NCBI GenBank assembly: GCA_004153385.1
Contig: SDAL01000003.1
Span: 62,001-126,000, forward strand
Length of the DNA: 64,000 nt
Direction of reading: 5' to 3'
From: Paracoccaceae bacterium
GTDB lineage: Bacteria > Pseudomonadota > Alphaproteobacteria > Rhodobacterales > Rhodobacteraceae
A program made the translations under genes and the position numbers. Under the pieces are notes generated by a model. That model ran no database searches. It saw nothing but the letters and a program-made list of their open reading frames with translations, and was not told where the DNA came from. Positions 8,355 through 17,655 of the stretch are shown here, in pieces. Each line of letters starts with the position of its first letter. Position 1 is the stretch's first letter.

Positions 8355-9365
8355 ATGAGCAAGACAATCCTGGTAACGGGACCCGACCTTGATCCGTCCG
8401 CCGCCCGGCTGGTGGCAGACCACGGTTACCAGACGGTGCATACCCCGCCCTATGCCGACAGCGCGGTGATTTCCGAGTATCTTCAGGAGACTGGCGCCGA
8501 GGGGATCGTATCGCGCATGGGGCGTCTGGACGCCGCCGTTATGGACGCGGCGCCGCAGCTCAAGGTGATTTCGAAGCACGGTGTCGGGGTCGATAATATC
8601 GACATCCAGGCCGCTGCCGATCGGGGGATCCCGGTGCTGGTCGCGACCGGCGCCAACGCGGTGTCGGTTGCCGAACATGCCATCGCGCTGCTGCTGGCGA
8701 CAGTTAAGCGTATCCTGCCGCTGGATGCTGGTCTGCGGGCCGGGCGATGGGAAAAGCCGGGCTTTTCCGGGCGCGAGATTGCCGCATCGACCATGGGCCT
8801 GATGGGCATGGGAGCTATTGCACAGGCCACGGGTCGCATCGCCAAGGGACTGGGGCTTCATCTGCTGGGCTATGATCCATATGCCCCCGACAGCGCCTTC
8901 GAAGAGCTGGGCGTCACACGCTGCGAGACGGTCGAGGACCTTTTGGCCGGGTCCGAAATCTTGTCGCTGCATTGCCCGCTGACCGAGCAGACGCGCGGCC
9001 TTCTGAACGCCGAGAGCATAGCGCAGATGCCCAAGGGCGCTTACGTGATCAACACCGCCCGCGGCGGACTGATCGACGAGGCAGCGTTGGTCGCCGCGAT
9101 CCAGAGCGGACATCTCGCAGGCGCCGGTCTCGACACCTTCGCGGTCGAACCGCCCGAGGCCGACCACCCGTTTTTCGCCGTGCCGGAAATCGTGCTGACC
9201 CCGCATATCGGTGGTGTCACCCGCCAGGCGGGGGCGCGGGTCGGCGTGGATGCCGTGCGCGGGATATTTCAGATCCTCGATGGGCAGCCTGTCGCTCCCG
9301 AACGCATCATCAACCGCAAATTGCTGGCCGCCGCAACGGCCGAGCCTGCCAATATGGAGAAATGA
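8355..9365 (+). CDS. NAD-dependent 2-hydroxyacid dehydrogenase (SerA/D-isomer family)
   Basis: A 336-residue D-isomer-specific 2-hydroxyacid dehydrogenase. The Rossmann motif appears as GLMGMGAIAQATGR near residue 145, the catalytic Arg in NTARGG near residue 233, a Glu in the following segment (VEPPEADHP) and the catalytic His in TPHIGG near residue 283. There is no ACT regulatory domain, so a catabolic hydroxyacid enzyme is more likely than serine biosynthesis. ATG at 8355 was chosen because the upstream extension lacks family character. It is the first gene of the thirteen-gene operon and overlaps the aldolase gene. Confidence 0.88.
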   Translation: MSKTILVTGPDLDPSAARLVADHGYQTVHTPPYADSAVISEYLQETGAEGIVSRMGRLDAAVMDAAPQLKVISKHGVGVDNIDIQAAADRGIPVLVATGANAVSVAEHAIALLLATVKRILPLDAGLRAGRWEKPGFSGREIAASTMGLMGMGAIAQATGRIAKGLGLHLLGYDPYAPDSAFEELGVTRCETVEDLLAGSEILSLHCPLTEQTRGLLNAESIAQMPKGAYVINTARGGLIDEAALVAAIQSGHLAGAGLDTFAVEPPEADHPFFAVPEIVLTPHIGGVTRQAGARVGVDAVRGIFQILDGQPVAPERIINRKLLAAATAEPANMEK

Positions 9366-9367
9366 CC

Positions 9368-10048
9368 ATGACCACCGGGTTCCGTATCCTCAAACGCGAG
9401 CGCGTCGCTGATCCTGAGATCGTCGCCGAATTCGCCAAGCTGCCCGTCGCCAATGTCTCCGACAGCATGTCGCGCATGACCGCTGCCGGATCGCGCCTGC
9501 GCCCGATGCACACATCCGGCGGCATGGCGGGCGTTGCGCTCACCGTAAAAGCGCGCCCAGGCGACAACCTGATGCTGCATGCGGCCATCGACCGGGCGGT
9601 GCCCGGCGACGTGATCGTTGTCGATGCGGGCGGCGCGCTGGACAACGCGCTGATGGGCGAGCTGATGTTGGCCTACGCGATCAAGAAGGGCGTCGTCGGT
9701 TTTGTCATCGACGGTGCGATCCGTGATCTGGACAATTTCCGCGAAACCAACCTGCCCACTTGGGCGGCGGGCGTCAACCATCGTGGCCCCTACAAGGACG
9801 GCCCCGGAGAGGTGAACGTGCCCATCGCCATTGACGGCATGGTGATTCACCCGGGCGATATCGTCATCGGTGACAGCGACGGTGTGCTCTGCGTGCCGAT
9901 TGAGGGGGCCGAGGCAATCCTGAAAGCAACTCAGGACAAGTCTGCGAAAGAAATCACACAGATGGCCGCCATTGAAGCGGGCACAAACGACCGGACCTGG
10001 GTCGACCGCGCCCTGAAAGAGCGTGGCTGCGCCTTGCCGGAAGCCTGA
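9368..10048 (+). CDS. RraA-family aldolase (HMG/CHA aldolase-like)
   Basis: A 226-residue member of the RraA/4-hydroxy-4-methyl-2-oxoglutarate aldolase family. The diagnostic region GGALDNALMGELMLAYA (near residues 90-106) is followed about 20 residues later by DGAIRD with the substrate-binding Arg and metal-binding Asp. These divalent-metal aldolases split 4-hydroxy-4-methyl- or 4-carboxy-4-hydroxy-2-oxoadipate to pyruvate plus oxaloacetate/pyruvate. An ATG at 9362 overlaps the upstream stop, but GGAGA at 9356-9360 is only 1 base from it and 7 from the ATG at 9368, so the latter is preferred. Its place beside transporters and a tannase fits gallate or protocatechuate 4,5-cleavage products, though ring-cleavage genes are absent here. 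Confidence 0.85.
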   Translation: MTTGFRILKRERVADPEIVAEFAKLPVANVSDSMSRMTAAGSRLRPMHTSGGMAGVALTVKARPGDNLMLHAAIDRAVPGDVIVVDAGGALDNALMGELMLAYAIKKGVVGFVIDGAIRDLDNFRETNLPTWAAGVNHRGPYKDGPGEVNVPIAIDGMVIHPGDIVIGDSDGVLCVPIEGAEAILKATQDKSAKEITQMAAIEAGTNDRTWVDRALKERGCALPEA

Positions 10049-10075
10049 CACACCCGCATGAAACGGAGGAGTAAC

Positions 10076-11029
10076 ATGCTTAATATTTTCAAGAAAACCG
10101 CCATTGCAGGCGCGATGATCCTGTCCGCAGGGGCAGCGCTGGCCGAATATCCCGAAAAGCCGATCGAGGTGATCGTCGGGTATTCGGCCGGCGGCGGCAC
10201 CGATGTGATGGCGCGCACCGCCGCGCCCTTCATCGAGAAATACCTTGGCGACGGCGCAAGCCTTGTCGTCAAGAACATGCCCGGTGCCTCGGGCCAGATC
10301 GGCGTCACCGAGGCGGCCAATGCCGACCCGGATGGCTACACACTTGGCACCTTCAATCTGCCGGGCATGATGGCCCGCACCATCGACCGCGAGGCCGGCT
10401 ACGATCGCGACAGCTTTACCTATCTGGCCAACGTGGTGAACGATCCCAACGTCATCGTGACCTCCAAGGCCAGCGGGCTCGATACGCTGGACAAGCTTTT
10501 GGAAGAGGCAAAGGCCAATCCCCTCGCGATCACCGTCGGAATGTCGAGCCTTGGCGGCGATGACCATTTCGCGCTGATCAAGCTTGAGAAGGCGACCGAT
10601 ACCGAGTTCACCATCGTCCCGTTCAAGGGCTCTGCACCGGCACGCACCGCGCTGCTTGGCGGCCATGTTGCCATGGGCATCCTGAACATCTCGGAAGTGG
10701 CCGAATTCCAAGACCAGCTGAACGTGCTGGGCGTTGCCACCAAGGAACGCTCGCCCTTTTCCCCCGACCTGCCGACCTTCAAGGAGCAGGGGCTTGACTT
10801 GGTGAACGGCTCCATGCGCGGCTTTATCGCGCCTGCCGGTTTGCCAGAGGACGTCCAGGCCAAACTGATCGAGGCCTTCTCGCAGCTGTCCGATGATCAG
10901 GAGTTCCTTGACGCCATGGCCGCGACCGCGAACCCGGTTGAAGTGGTGACCGGCGAGGAGTTCAAGCAGCTCACGTCCGATCTCTATGACCTCGCCGACG
11001 GCGTGTGGCAAACCACCCCCTGGAACTGA
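10076..11029 (+). CDS. Tripartite tricarboxylate transporter binding protein (TctC)
   Basis: A 317-residue extracytoplasmic solute receptor (Bug/TctC family). The signal peptide MLNIFKKTAIAGAMILSAG ends at ALA-EYPEKP. The family signature PEKPIEVIVGYSAGGGTDV follows, then GASGQIGVTEAA and PDGYTLGTF. GGAGG lies just upstream of the chosen ATG. It feeds the TctBA permease encoded immediately downstream. A close paralogue lies at 14122 in the same operon. Confidence 0.93.
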   Translation: MLNIFKKTAIAGAMILSAGAALAEYPEKPIEVIVGYSAGGGTDVMARTAAPFIEKYLGDGASLVVKNMPGASGQIGVTEAANADPDGYTLGTFNLPGMMARTIDREAGYDRDSFTYLANVVNDPNVIVTSKASGLDTLDKLLEEAKANPLAITVGMSSLGGDDHFALIKLEKATDTEFTIVPFKGSAPARTALLGGHVAMGILNISEVAEFQDQLNVLGVATKERSPFSPDLPTFKEQGLDLVNGSMRGFIAPAGLPEDVQAKLIEAFSQLSDDQEFLDAMAATANPVEVVTGEEFKQLTSDLYDLADGVWQTTPWN

Positions 11030-11126
11030 GCCCAACGCGCGTGAGGGGGGAGCCCTCCCTCACGCCGCCCAGTCCCTGAGGGCGTCGCCCCTCAGACATC
11101 TCACCCCTCATACCGAAGGCAATCTC

Positions 11127-11588
11127 ATGACCGAGAGCCGTAAATCCCGCCTGACAAGGCCCGAGACCCTGACTGCGGTCGGCATCATCGTGGTCGCCGC
11201 CGGGTTCCTTGTTCCGACCTATGATCTGCGCGCGATTTCCGCGCTGCTGCCCGCCGCCATGCTGATCGGCCTGATCGTGCTGTCGGTGTTCCTGTTGCTT
11301 GCCGACCAGCGCAAGGCCAGCGCCGGCGAAGATGCCGCGCCCATGACCAAGGCGCCCAAGCGGGTGATCGGGGCCTTCCTGATGATCGTCAGCTACGCGC
11401 TGGCCTGTGATTTCGTCGGCTTCTACGTCAGCACAGCCGTGACGATCCCGCTGGTCGCGTGGACCTTCGGCTATCGCAGCCCGGTGGGCCTGCTGATCGC
11501 GACTGTGATCGTCGTCGGCACGATCTGGGCGATCTTTGATTTCGGGATGTCGCAGGACTTCCCCACTGGCCGTCTTTGGGGGCGTTGA
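11127..11588 (+). CDS. Tripartite tricarboxylate transporter small permease (TctB)
   Basis: A 153-residue membrane protein with four hydrophobic segments, the normal topology of TctB. It lies between TctC and TctA with a 3-bp gap to the latter. The upstream 97 bp after tctC are C-rich and contain no start with a better ribosome-binding site. Sequence conservation in this family is low, so the call depends on topology and context. Confidence 0.85.
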   Translation: MTESRKSRLTRPETLTAVGIIVVAAGFLVPTYDLRAISALLPAAMLIGLIVLSVFLLLADQRKASAGEDAAPMTKAPKRVIGAFLMIVSYALACDFVGFYVSTAVTIPLVAWTFGYRSPVGLLIATVIVVGTIWAIFDFGMSQDFPTGRLWGR

Positions 11589-11591
11589 ACA

Positions 11592-13088
11592 ATGTATTCT
11601 GATCTTTTCCATGCCCTGCCGGATGTCTTTGCCTGGACAAATTTTGCCGCTGTCGTGATCGGCGTGATCGCGGGCATCGTTGTCGGCGCCATGCCGGGTC
11701 TTTCGGCCACCATGGCGATCTCCGTCCTCGTGCCCTTCACCTTCGGCCTTGAGCCACTTGTCGCGCTCGGCCTGATGGCGGGCATCTATAACGGCGCGAT
11801 GTACGGCGGCGCCATTCCCGCCGTGCTGCTGCGCATTCCCGGCACGCCTGCCGCCGTCGCCACCACGTTCGACGGCTACCCGATGGCGCAGAAAGGCGAG
11901 GGCGGTTTCGCGCTTCAGGTCGCGGTCGTGTCCTCGTCGATCGGCGGCATCGCCTCGGCCTTTGCGCTGATGCTGCTGGCGCCGCCGCTCAGCAAGGTGA
12001 CGCTGCTGTTCGGCCCGTCCGAGGTGTTCTGGGTTGCGGTCTTCGGCCTCGCCTCGATCATCTTTCTGCTGGGCGGAAACCCGGTAAAGGGTCTGATTTC
12101 GGCCTGTTTCGGAGTCTTCGTGTCGGTCATCGGCTCGGACCCCATCTATGGCAACGACCGCTTTACCTTTGGCCAGCTCGAGATGCTCGACGGCATCAAC
12201 ATCGTGATCCTGCTGGTCGGCCTTTACGCGCTGCCGCCGGTGATCGACCTGCTGGAAACGCCGCTCAAGACCGATGGGGTCAACAGTTCCAAACTGGGGA
12301 CCGAGCCGATCTGGAAGGCGCTGCCGCGGATGAATTACTGGAAGACATGGCTGCGCGGCTCGCTCCTTGGTATCTGGATCGGCATCCTGCCCGGCGCGGG
12401 CGGCTCTATGGCGGCCTTCATGTCCTATAACGAGGCGCGCCGTACCTCGAAGCACCCCGAGAAATGGGGCGAGGGCGAACCCGAGGGCGTCGCCGCAGCC
12501 GAGGTCGCCAACAACGCCGACACCGCATCTGCGCTGATCCCCGCGCTGACGCTGGGCATCCCGGGCACGGCCGTGGCTGCGGTCATGCTGGGTGGCTTGC
12601 TGGTGCATGGCCTGCAACCGGGGCCGATGCTGTTTCGTGATAACCCGGACATCGTCTTCGGCTTCATGTGGCAGTTCCTGTTCGGCGCGATCCTGCTGGT
12701 CCTGCTGGGCGGCTCGCTGGCGACCAACTCGTTTGCACGCCTGCTGAATCTGCCGCGCCCGCTTCTGGGGTCGGTGATCATCGTGCTCATGCTGATCGGT
12801 GTCTATTCGATCCATGGCCGCATGTTCGACGTCTATCTGATGCTCGGCTTCGGGGCGATCGGTTGGGTGATGGACCGGCTTAAGTTCCCGCTACCGCCCG
12901 TCGTGCTGGGCCTGATCCTTGGCGGGTTCGCGGAAGAGAACCTCCGCCTTGCGCTGCGGATCGGACGCGGTGATCCGATGGTGCTGTTCCAGAACACCAC
13001 CAGCCTGATCCTCGTGGCGCTGACCGTCGCCGTGGTTGTCGGCCCGACGCTGAAGAAGCGTTTCATCGACCGCCGCGAGAAAGCGTGA
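11592..13088 (+). CDS. Tripartite tricarboxylate transporter large permease (TctA)
   Basis: A 498-residue TctA with about twelve membrane segments. The family signatures are clear: GAMPGLSATMAIS near residue 32, YGGAIPAVLLRIPGTPA near residue 75, and the inverted-topology second copy ILPGAGGSMAAFMSYNEARR near residue 260. It forms the channel of a secondary, proton- or sodium-coupled carboxylate uptake system with TctB. The following gene begins inside its stop codon region (GTGA). Confidence 0.95.
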   Translation: MYSDLFHALPDVFAWTNFAAVVIGVIAGIVVGAMPGLSATMAISVLVPFTFGLEPLVALGLMAGIYNGAMYGGAIPAVLLRIPGTPAAVATTFDGYPMAQKGEGGFALQVAVVSSSIGGIASAFALMLLAPPLSKVTLLFGPSEVFWVAVFGLASIIFLLGGNPVKGLISACFGVFVSVIGSDPIYGNDRFTFGQLEMLDGINIVILLVGLYALPPVIDLLETPLKTDGVNSSKLGTEPIWKALPRMNYWKTWLRGSLLGIWIGILPGAGGSMAAFMSYNEARRTSKHPEKWGEGEPEGVAAAEVANNADTASALIPALTLGIPGTAVAAVMLGGLLVHGLQPGPMLFRDNPDIVFGFMWQFLFGAILLVLLGGSLATNSFARLLNLPRPLLGSVIIVLMLIGVYSIHGRMFDVYLMLGFGAIGWVMDRLKFPLPPVVLGLILGGFAEENLRLALRIGRGDPMVLFQNTTSLILVALTVAVVVGPTLKKRFIDRREKA

Positions 13089-14125
13089 CCGCGAGCCCGC
13101 ATCATAGGGTTCGCGAGGATTGGCTGGCGCTGGGGCAGGAGGAGACTCTTGCCCCGCAGCAGCCGATCTTCGACTGCCATCACCATCTTTGGGACCGGCC
13201 CGAAGGACGCTACCGGGCCAAGGAGCTGATGGCGGATGTGGGCGCGGGCCATGACGTGCGGGCGAGCCTTTATGTTCAATGCCGCACCGGCTACCGCGAT
13301 CACGGCCCCGAAAGCTTGCGCCCAGTGGGCGAAGTCGAAACCGTGCTCGACTGGACGCGCGGTCAGGATCGGTTTCCGGCGGGCATCATCGCCATGGCGG
13401 ACCTGCAACTGGGCGACGATGCGCGCCCGGTCCTCGACGCGCTGACCGAGGCGGGGCAGGGCAGGGTGGTCGGCATCCGCAACACCACCGCCTGGCACGC
13501 AGATCCGGCCGTGCGCTCCAATCCCAACCCGCCGCCCGAGGGCCTGTTGCAGACACGCGCCTTCATTGATGGCGCAAGGGCGCTGGCCGCCCATGGCCTG
13601 ACGCTCGACGTTTGGGCCTACCAGACGCAACTGGACGAGGTCCGCGCCCTGGCTCAGGCCGTGCCGGAACTGACCGTCATCGTCGATCACTGCGGCGGCC
13701 CGCTTGGCGTTGGCCCGCATGATCGCTTCGACAGACAGAATTTCCGCGCTTGGCGCGACGCGCTGGCCCCTGTTGCAGCGCTTCCCAACACCCGCATCAA
13801 GATCGGCGGCTTCGGCCTTGGCGTCTTTGGCTGGCGCTACGCCGACGCAGCGCTGCCGCCGCATTCCGAGACGCTGGCCGAGGACTGGCGCCCTTGGGTG
13901 GAAACTTGCCTCGACCTCTTCGGGCCGAGGCGCGCCATGTTTGAAAGCAACTTCCCCGTGGACAAGGGGCAGGTGAGCTACCGGACGCTGTGGAACGCTT
14001 TCAAACGCCTTGCCGCTCCGCTGAGCGCGGGCGAGCGCGATGACCTGTTCTGGCGCAGCGCGACGCGCGCCTACGGCATCGACGACCAGATTTTCGCACA
14101 TGACACTGGGAGGATACTGTCATGA
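13085..14125 (+). CDS. Amidohydrolase family 2 hydrolase (lactonase-like)
   Basis: A 346-residue TIM-barrel metal hydrolase of the amidohydrolase-2 family. The N-terminal metal motif is FDCHHHLWD near residue 28, a conserved His appears in IVDHCGGP near residue 201, and the C-terminal Asp in ESNFPVD near residue 296. Related proteins hydrolyse sugar or dicarboxylate lactones and 2-pyrone-4,6-dicarboxylate. It starts with GTG overlapping the tctA stop by four bases, and its own stop overlaps the next ATG, so coupling is tight. Inside an uptake operon it likely opens a lactone or cleaves a C-N/C-O bond of the imported compound. Confidence 0.88.
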   Translation: MTASPHHRVREDWLALGQEETLAPQQPIFDCHHHLWDRPEGRYRAKELMADVGAGHDVRASLYVQCRTGYRDHGPESLRPVGEVETVLDWTRGQDRFPAGIIAMADLQLGDDARPVLDALTEAGQGRVVGIRNTTAWHADPAVRSNPNPPPEGLLQTRAFIDGARALAAHGLTLDVWAYQTQLDEVRALAQAVPELTVIVDHCGGPLGVGPHDRFDRQNFRAWRDALAPVAALPNTRIKIGGFGLGVFGWRYADAALPPHSETLAEDWRPWVETCLDLFGPRRAMFESNFPVDKGQVSYRTLWNAFKRLAAPLSAGERDDLFWRSATRAYGIDDQIFAHDTGRILS

Positions 14126-15063
14126 AAACACCCCTTACCGCGCTTGCGCTGGCCCTCATGGCCACCGCCGCAGTCGCCGAATACCCCGAAAAACCCGTCG
14201 AGGTGGTCGTCGGCTATTCCGCCGGTGGCGGCACCGATGTGATGGCCCGCACCGTGGCGCAATTCCTTGAGCGGGAACTGGGCGATGGTGCATCCGTCGT
14301 GGTCAAGAATATGCCCGGCGCCGGTGGCCAGATCGGCTTCACCGAGGTTTCCGAGGCTGCGCCCGACGGCTACACGCTGGGCACCTTCAACCTGCCTGCG
14401 GCCCTTGCCCTGACCAAGGACCGCGCGGCGGATTACGACGTGGACAGCTTCACCTATCTTGCGAATTTCGTCGAGGACCCGAACACGATTACCGTCGCGG
14501 CCACGTCGCCATTCCAGACCCTGGACGAGCTGATCGATGCGGCTAAAGCCGACCCCGGCGCGATCACGCTGGGTCTGTCGAGCCTTGGCGGCAACGACCA
14601 TTTCGCAGCCAACATGATGCAGGACGCAAGCGGCGCGGAATTCACGCTGGTGCCGTTCAAAGGCGCATCGAACGCGCGCACCGCGATCATGGGGGGGCAT
14701 GTGGCCGCCGGAACCATGACTTTGGGCCAGACCTCGAACTTCCCCGACGACCTGCGCGTACTAGCCCTACTGGCCAACGAACGCTCGCCCTTCCGCCCGG
14801 ATGTGCCGACCGCCAAGGAGCTGGGCTATGACGTTCAGATGTCGTCGCTGCGCGGCATCGTCGCCCCCGCGGGGCTTGACGACGCGACGACCGATCAGCT
14901 GCGCGCCGCGCTGAGCGCCGTCAACGAGAACCCCGACTTCCAGGCGATGATGGCCGAGCAGGGCAACCCGATCGCCTTCAAGGTCGGGGGTGACTTCGCG
15001 GCCATCGCCGCCGAACAGGACGGCATTGCAGCGCAGATCTGGGCCGAAACACCCTGGAAATAA
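14122..15063 (+). CDS. Second TctC-type binding protein of the same operon
   Basis: A 313-residue Bug/TctC receptor with signal peptide MKTPLTALALALMATAAVA-EYPEKP. It is strikingly similar to the product at 10076: both share EYPEKP, VVGYSAGGGTDVMART (one residue differs), KNMPGA.GQIG, YTLGTFNLP and SFTYLAN. No second TctB/TctA pair accompanies it, so the two receptors probably share one permease and widen its substrate range. This is a tandem duplication followed by divergence, by inference. Confidence 0.93.
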   Translation: MKTPLTALALALMATAAVAEYPEKPVEVVVGYSAGGGTDVMARTVAQFLERELGDGASVVVKNMPGAGGQIGFTEVSEAAPDGYTLGTFNLPAALALTKDRAADYDVDSFTYLANFVEDPNTITVAATSPFQTLDELIDAAKADPGAITLGLSSLGGNDHFAANMMQDASGAEFTLVPFKGASNARTAIMGGHVAAGTMTLGQTSNFPDDLRVLALLANERSPFRPDVPTAKELGYDVQMSSLRGIVAPAGLDDATTDQLRAALSAVNENPDFQAMMAEQGNPIAFKVGGDFAAIAAEQDGIAAQIWAETPWK

Positions 15064-15107
15064 GGCCGCAACAGAAAGAAACCACTGGATTTCGGGAGGA
15101 GAACAGC

Positions 15108-16112
15108 ATGAAACACAGGACGGGCACCGTATTTGCGGCGGCGCTGCTGCTTGGTGCGCTGCCGGCATCCGCCGAGAGCGATCCTGAGATGTCGGCGCGC
15201 CATGTGGCCGCCGCAGAGGCCGCCGCGGGAGAAGACCTCGCGCATGTGCTGGGCCACTGCAAGAAGATCGGCAAATCCTTCACCATTCCCCATGACAAAG
15301 GGCACGAGATGCTGGAGCGTCTGGTCGGCAAGGGCGATGTGCGTTCCACGGCCATCTTCGACAACCTGGTCTTCCTTGGCACGTCTTGGACCACGACGTG
15401 GGCGATCCCCACATCCGATGGCATCATCCTGATCGATGCGCTCAACAATGAAGACGAGGCCAAGCGCTTCATCGAGGGCGGGCTGCGCGAGGTCGGGCTT
15501 GATCCGGCCGACATCAAGAAGATCGTCGTCTCCCATGCGCATGGCGACCACTACGGCGGTGCCGCCTATCTGCAGAAAAAATACGGCGCCGAGATCATCA
15601 TGTCGGACACCGACTGGCAGGAGCTGGAGAAGGACGAACTTCAGTTCGATGATCCGCTGTGGGGCCGTCCGCCCGAGCGCGATGTGAGCGTTGGCGATGG
15701 CGACACGGTGACGTTGGGCGACACGACGATCACCCTGTTGGAAACGCCGGGCCACACGCCCGGGACGCTGTCGACCATCGTTCCGCTGACGGACGATGGC
15801 GAGGCACACAAGGCGATCATCTGGGGCGGCAACGGGCTGAACTTCGGGCCGAACGCTGCGCAATTCGTGCAGATGATCGGGTCGCAGCGTCGCCTTGCCG
15901 CGATGGCGGGGGAGGAAGGCTTTGACGTGTTCCTGTCGAACCACAAGACCCTTGATGCGACCTACACCAAACTCGACGCCATGGAGGCCGGGGCCGATGG
16001 TAATCCGTTTGTCATCGGGTCGGACCAGGTGGAGCGGGCCTTTACAGCGATGAGCCATTGCGTTGCCGCGCAGCTGGCAAGCTTCGACCCCGAGGCCGTT
16101 CCAGCCGACTGA
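15108..16112 (+). CDS. Secreted metallo-beta-lactamase-fold hydrolase
   Basis: A 334-residue protein with a Sec signal peptide (MKHRTGTVFAAALLLGALPASA) and an MBL domain. The zinc motif HAHGDHYGG lies near residue 145 and a further His in ETPGHTPG near residue 214. Thus it is periplasmic, like subclass-B3-type lactamases and secreted lactonases/sulfatases of the same fold. Context in a catabolic operon argues for lactone or ester hydrolysis rather than antibiotic resistance. A GGAGG-containing ribosome site precedes the ATG. Confidence 0.87.
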   Translation: MKHRTGTVFAAALLLGALPASAESDPEMSARHVAAAEAAAGEDLAHVLGHCKKIGKSFTIPHDKGHEMLERLVGKGDVRSTAIFDNLVFLGTSWTTTWAIPTSDGIILIDALNNEDEAKRFIEGGLREVGLDPADIKKIVVSHAHGDHYGGAAYLQKKYGAEIIMSDTDWQELEKDELQFDDPLWGRPPERDVSVGDGDTVTLGDTTITLLETPGHTPGTLSTIVPLTDDGEAHKAIIWGGNGLNFGPNAAQFVQMIGSQRRLAAMAGEEGFDVFLSNHKTLDATYTKLDAMEAGADGNPFVIGSDQVERAFTAMSHCVAAQLASFDPEAVPAD

Positions 16113-16168
16113 AACAAGACGGAACGGGCCGCAAAGCCCGTCCCGACACTTTGAAACCGGAGGAAATC

Positions 16169-17137
16169 ATGACCATCAAAACCCTCGGCGCTGCTGCGCT
16201 GATCGCCGCGTCCGCCACCGTCGCACATGCCGACGACTGGACCGCCTACACCTATTCGTCCGTCTCGACGACGTCCGCCGTCAAGGGCATGAAACGCATC
16301 GTCGAGCGCGTCGCGGAAGACACCGACCTGACCATCGACCTGCACCTTGGCAAGACCTTGCAAATCGCCTCGGCAGACATCACGCAGGCCGTGGGCGATG
16401 GCATCATCGACATGGCGGCGGATTTCTTCTTCTCGGGCAGCGTACCGATCGCGCGGGTGCTGAACCTGCCGATGCTGATCGAAAACGACGAAGAATGGGC
16501 CAAGGCCTACGGAGCGATGGAACCGACGCTGGTCGAGGCTTTCGAACAGCAGGGCGTCGTGCTGCTGGGCAGCTACCGCTACCCGGAACAGACAATCTTC
16601 ACCACCTTTGAGATAAACTCTCTTGCAGACCTCGAAGGTCACAAAATCCGCGTGACCTCGCCCGAGCAGGGCAAGTTCATCGAGATGTTCGGCGGCGCGC
16701 CGATCACCCTGTCGGGCTCCGAAGTGCCGACCTCGCTGGAGCGCGGCGTGATCGAGGGCGTGCTGACGGCGTCGGCGGGCGGGGCGAAGAACTGGCACGA
16801 GTTCCTGCCCTACAACTACCGTTTCGCGGTGAACTACGGCAACTCGATGATCATCGCCAATGCCGACAGCTTCGACGCGCTCTCCGAGGACACCCAGACC
16901 AAGCTGCGCGAGATCGTCGCCGAAGAAGGCCCCGCGACCACCGCGGCCTTCCTCGAAGACGAGGAAGCGCAGAAAACCTCGCAATCCGAGGCGGGCATGA
17001 CGCTGGTCGATGCGGCCGAGGGCGATGCCGAGATGGCGGGCGAAAAGCTGGCGCCGTACTGGGAAGCTTGGGCCGAGGAGAACGGGCCGGAGTATGTCGA
17101 CGCCCTCGCCACCGTGCGCGAAGCCATCGGTAAGTAA
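16169..17137 (+). CDS. dctP: TRAP transporter solute-binding protein (DctP)
   Basis: A 322-residue DctP receptor. Signal peptide MTIKTLGAAALIAASATVAHA precedes DDWTAYTY. The middle region LEGHKIRVTSPEQGKFIEMF corresponds to the conserved DctP carboxylate-binding segment. AGGAAAT precedes the ATG at 16169; the longer open frame overlaps the preceding gene's end and is not used. It begins the second transporter of this operon. Confidence 0.9.
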   Translation: MTIKTLGAAALIAASATVAHADDWTAYTYSSVSTTSAVKGMKRIVERVAEDTDLTIDLHLGKTLQIASADITQAVGDGIIDMAADFFFSGSVPIARVLNLPMLIENDEEWAKAYGAMEPTLVEAFEQQGVVLLGSYRYPEQTIFTTFEINSLADLEGHKIRVTSPEQGKFIEMFGGAPITLSGSEVPTSLERGVIEGVLTASAGGAKNWHEFLPYNYRFAVNYGNSMIIANADSFDALSEDTQTKLREIVAEEGPATTAAFLEDEEAQKTSQSEAGMTLVDAAEGDAEMAGEKLAPYWEAWAEENGPEYVDALATVREAIGK

Positions 17138-17138
17138 G

Positions 17139-17654
17139 ATGCAGACGCATAGCAGAACGGGGCCGGCATCGGCCGGCCCCATTTTCGACGTTGCCGCGCG
17201 GATCACGGGCGCGGCAACCGGCTTGGTTCTCGTCGCGCTCGTCTCGCTGGTCTGCCTCGAGGCGCTGCTGCGCGGCGGCTTCAACTACTCGCTGGGCTTT
17301 GCCGAAGAGCTGACGGGCTACGGCGTCGTCTTCGTGACCTTCTTCGGCGCGGCCCTCGCGCTGCGGGGCAATGCGATGTTCCAAGTGCATTTCTTGCTGG
17401 ACACTTGGCCCGAGGGCACACGCCGCTGGCTGATCCGCGCCTTCGTGCTGATCGCGCTGGTGATCTGCGTGATCCTTGCGTGGAAGACCAAGGACCTGAC
17501 GTTGTCGTCCTTTTCGCGCGGCAAGTTCGCCCCGACCGTCCTGCGCACCCCGCTGTGGATGCCGCAGATCATGCTGCCGGCGGGCTTTTCCGTACTGGCG
17601 TTTTTCCTGGTCGAGCAGTTGCTGCTGACCTTCCGCAAATCCGAGGAAACCTGA
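17139..17654 (+). CDS. dctQ: TRAP transporter small permease (DctQ)
   Basis: A 171-residue protein with four membrane segments, starting one base after the dctP stop (TAAG-ATG). It pairs with the DctM encoded next. The N-terminal 20 residues are polar and probably cytoplasmic. Identification rests on topology, size and canonical dctPQM order. Confidence 0.87.
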   Translation: MQTHSRTGPASAGPIFDVAARITGAATGLVLVALVSLVCLEALLRGGFNYSLGFAEELTGYGVVFVTFFGAALALRGNAMFQVHFLLDTWPEGTRRWLIRAFVLIALVICVILAWKTKDLTLSSFSRGKFAPTVLRTPLWMPQIMLPAGFSVLAFFLVEQLLLTFRKSEET

Positions 17655-17655
17655 C

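Noticed and set aside
9269-12815. Two very long minus-strand open frames (588 and 614 codons) opposite the RraA/Tct genes
   Set aside because: They are antisense shadows of strongly supported RraA, TctC, TctB and TctA genes, with Arg/His/Gln/Asp-rich translations and no family features.
15108-16112. Metallo-beta-lactamase-fold protein as an antibiotic-resistance gene
   Set aside because: The fold is shared by many hydrolases, and its place in a catabolic transport operon points to lactone/ester hydrolysis.
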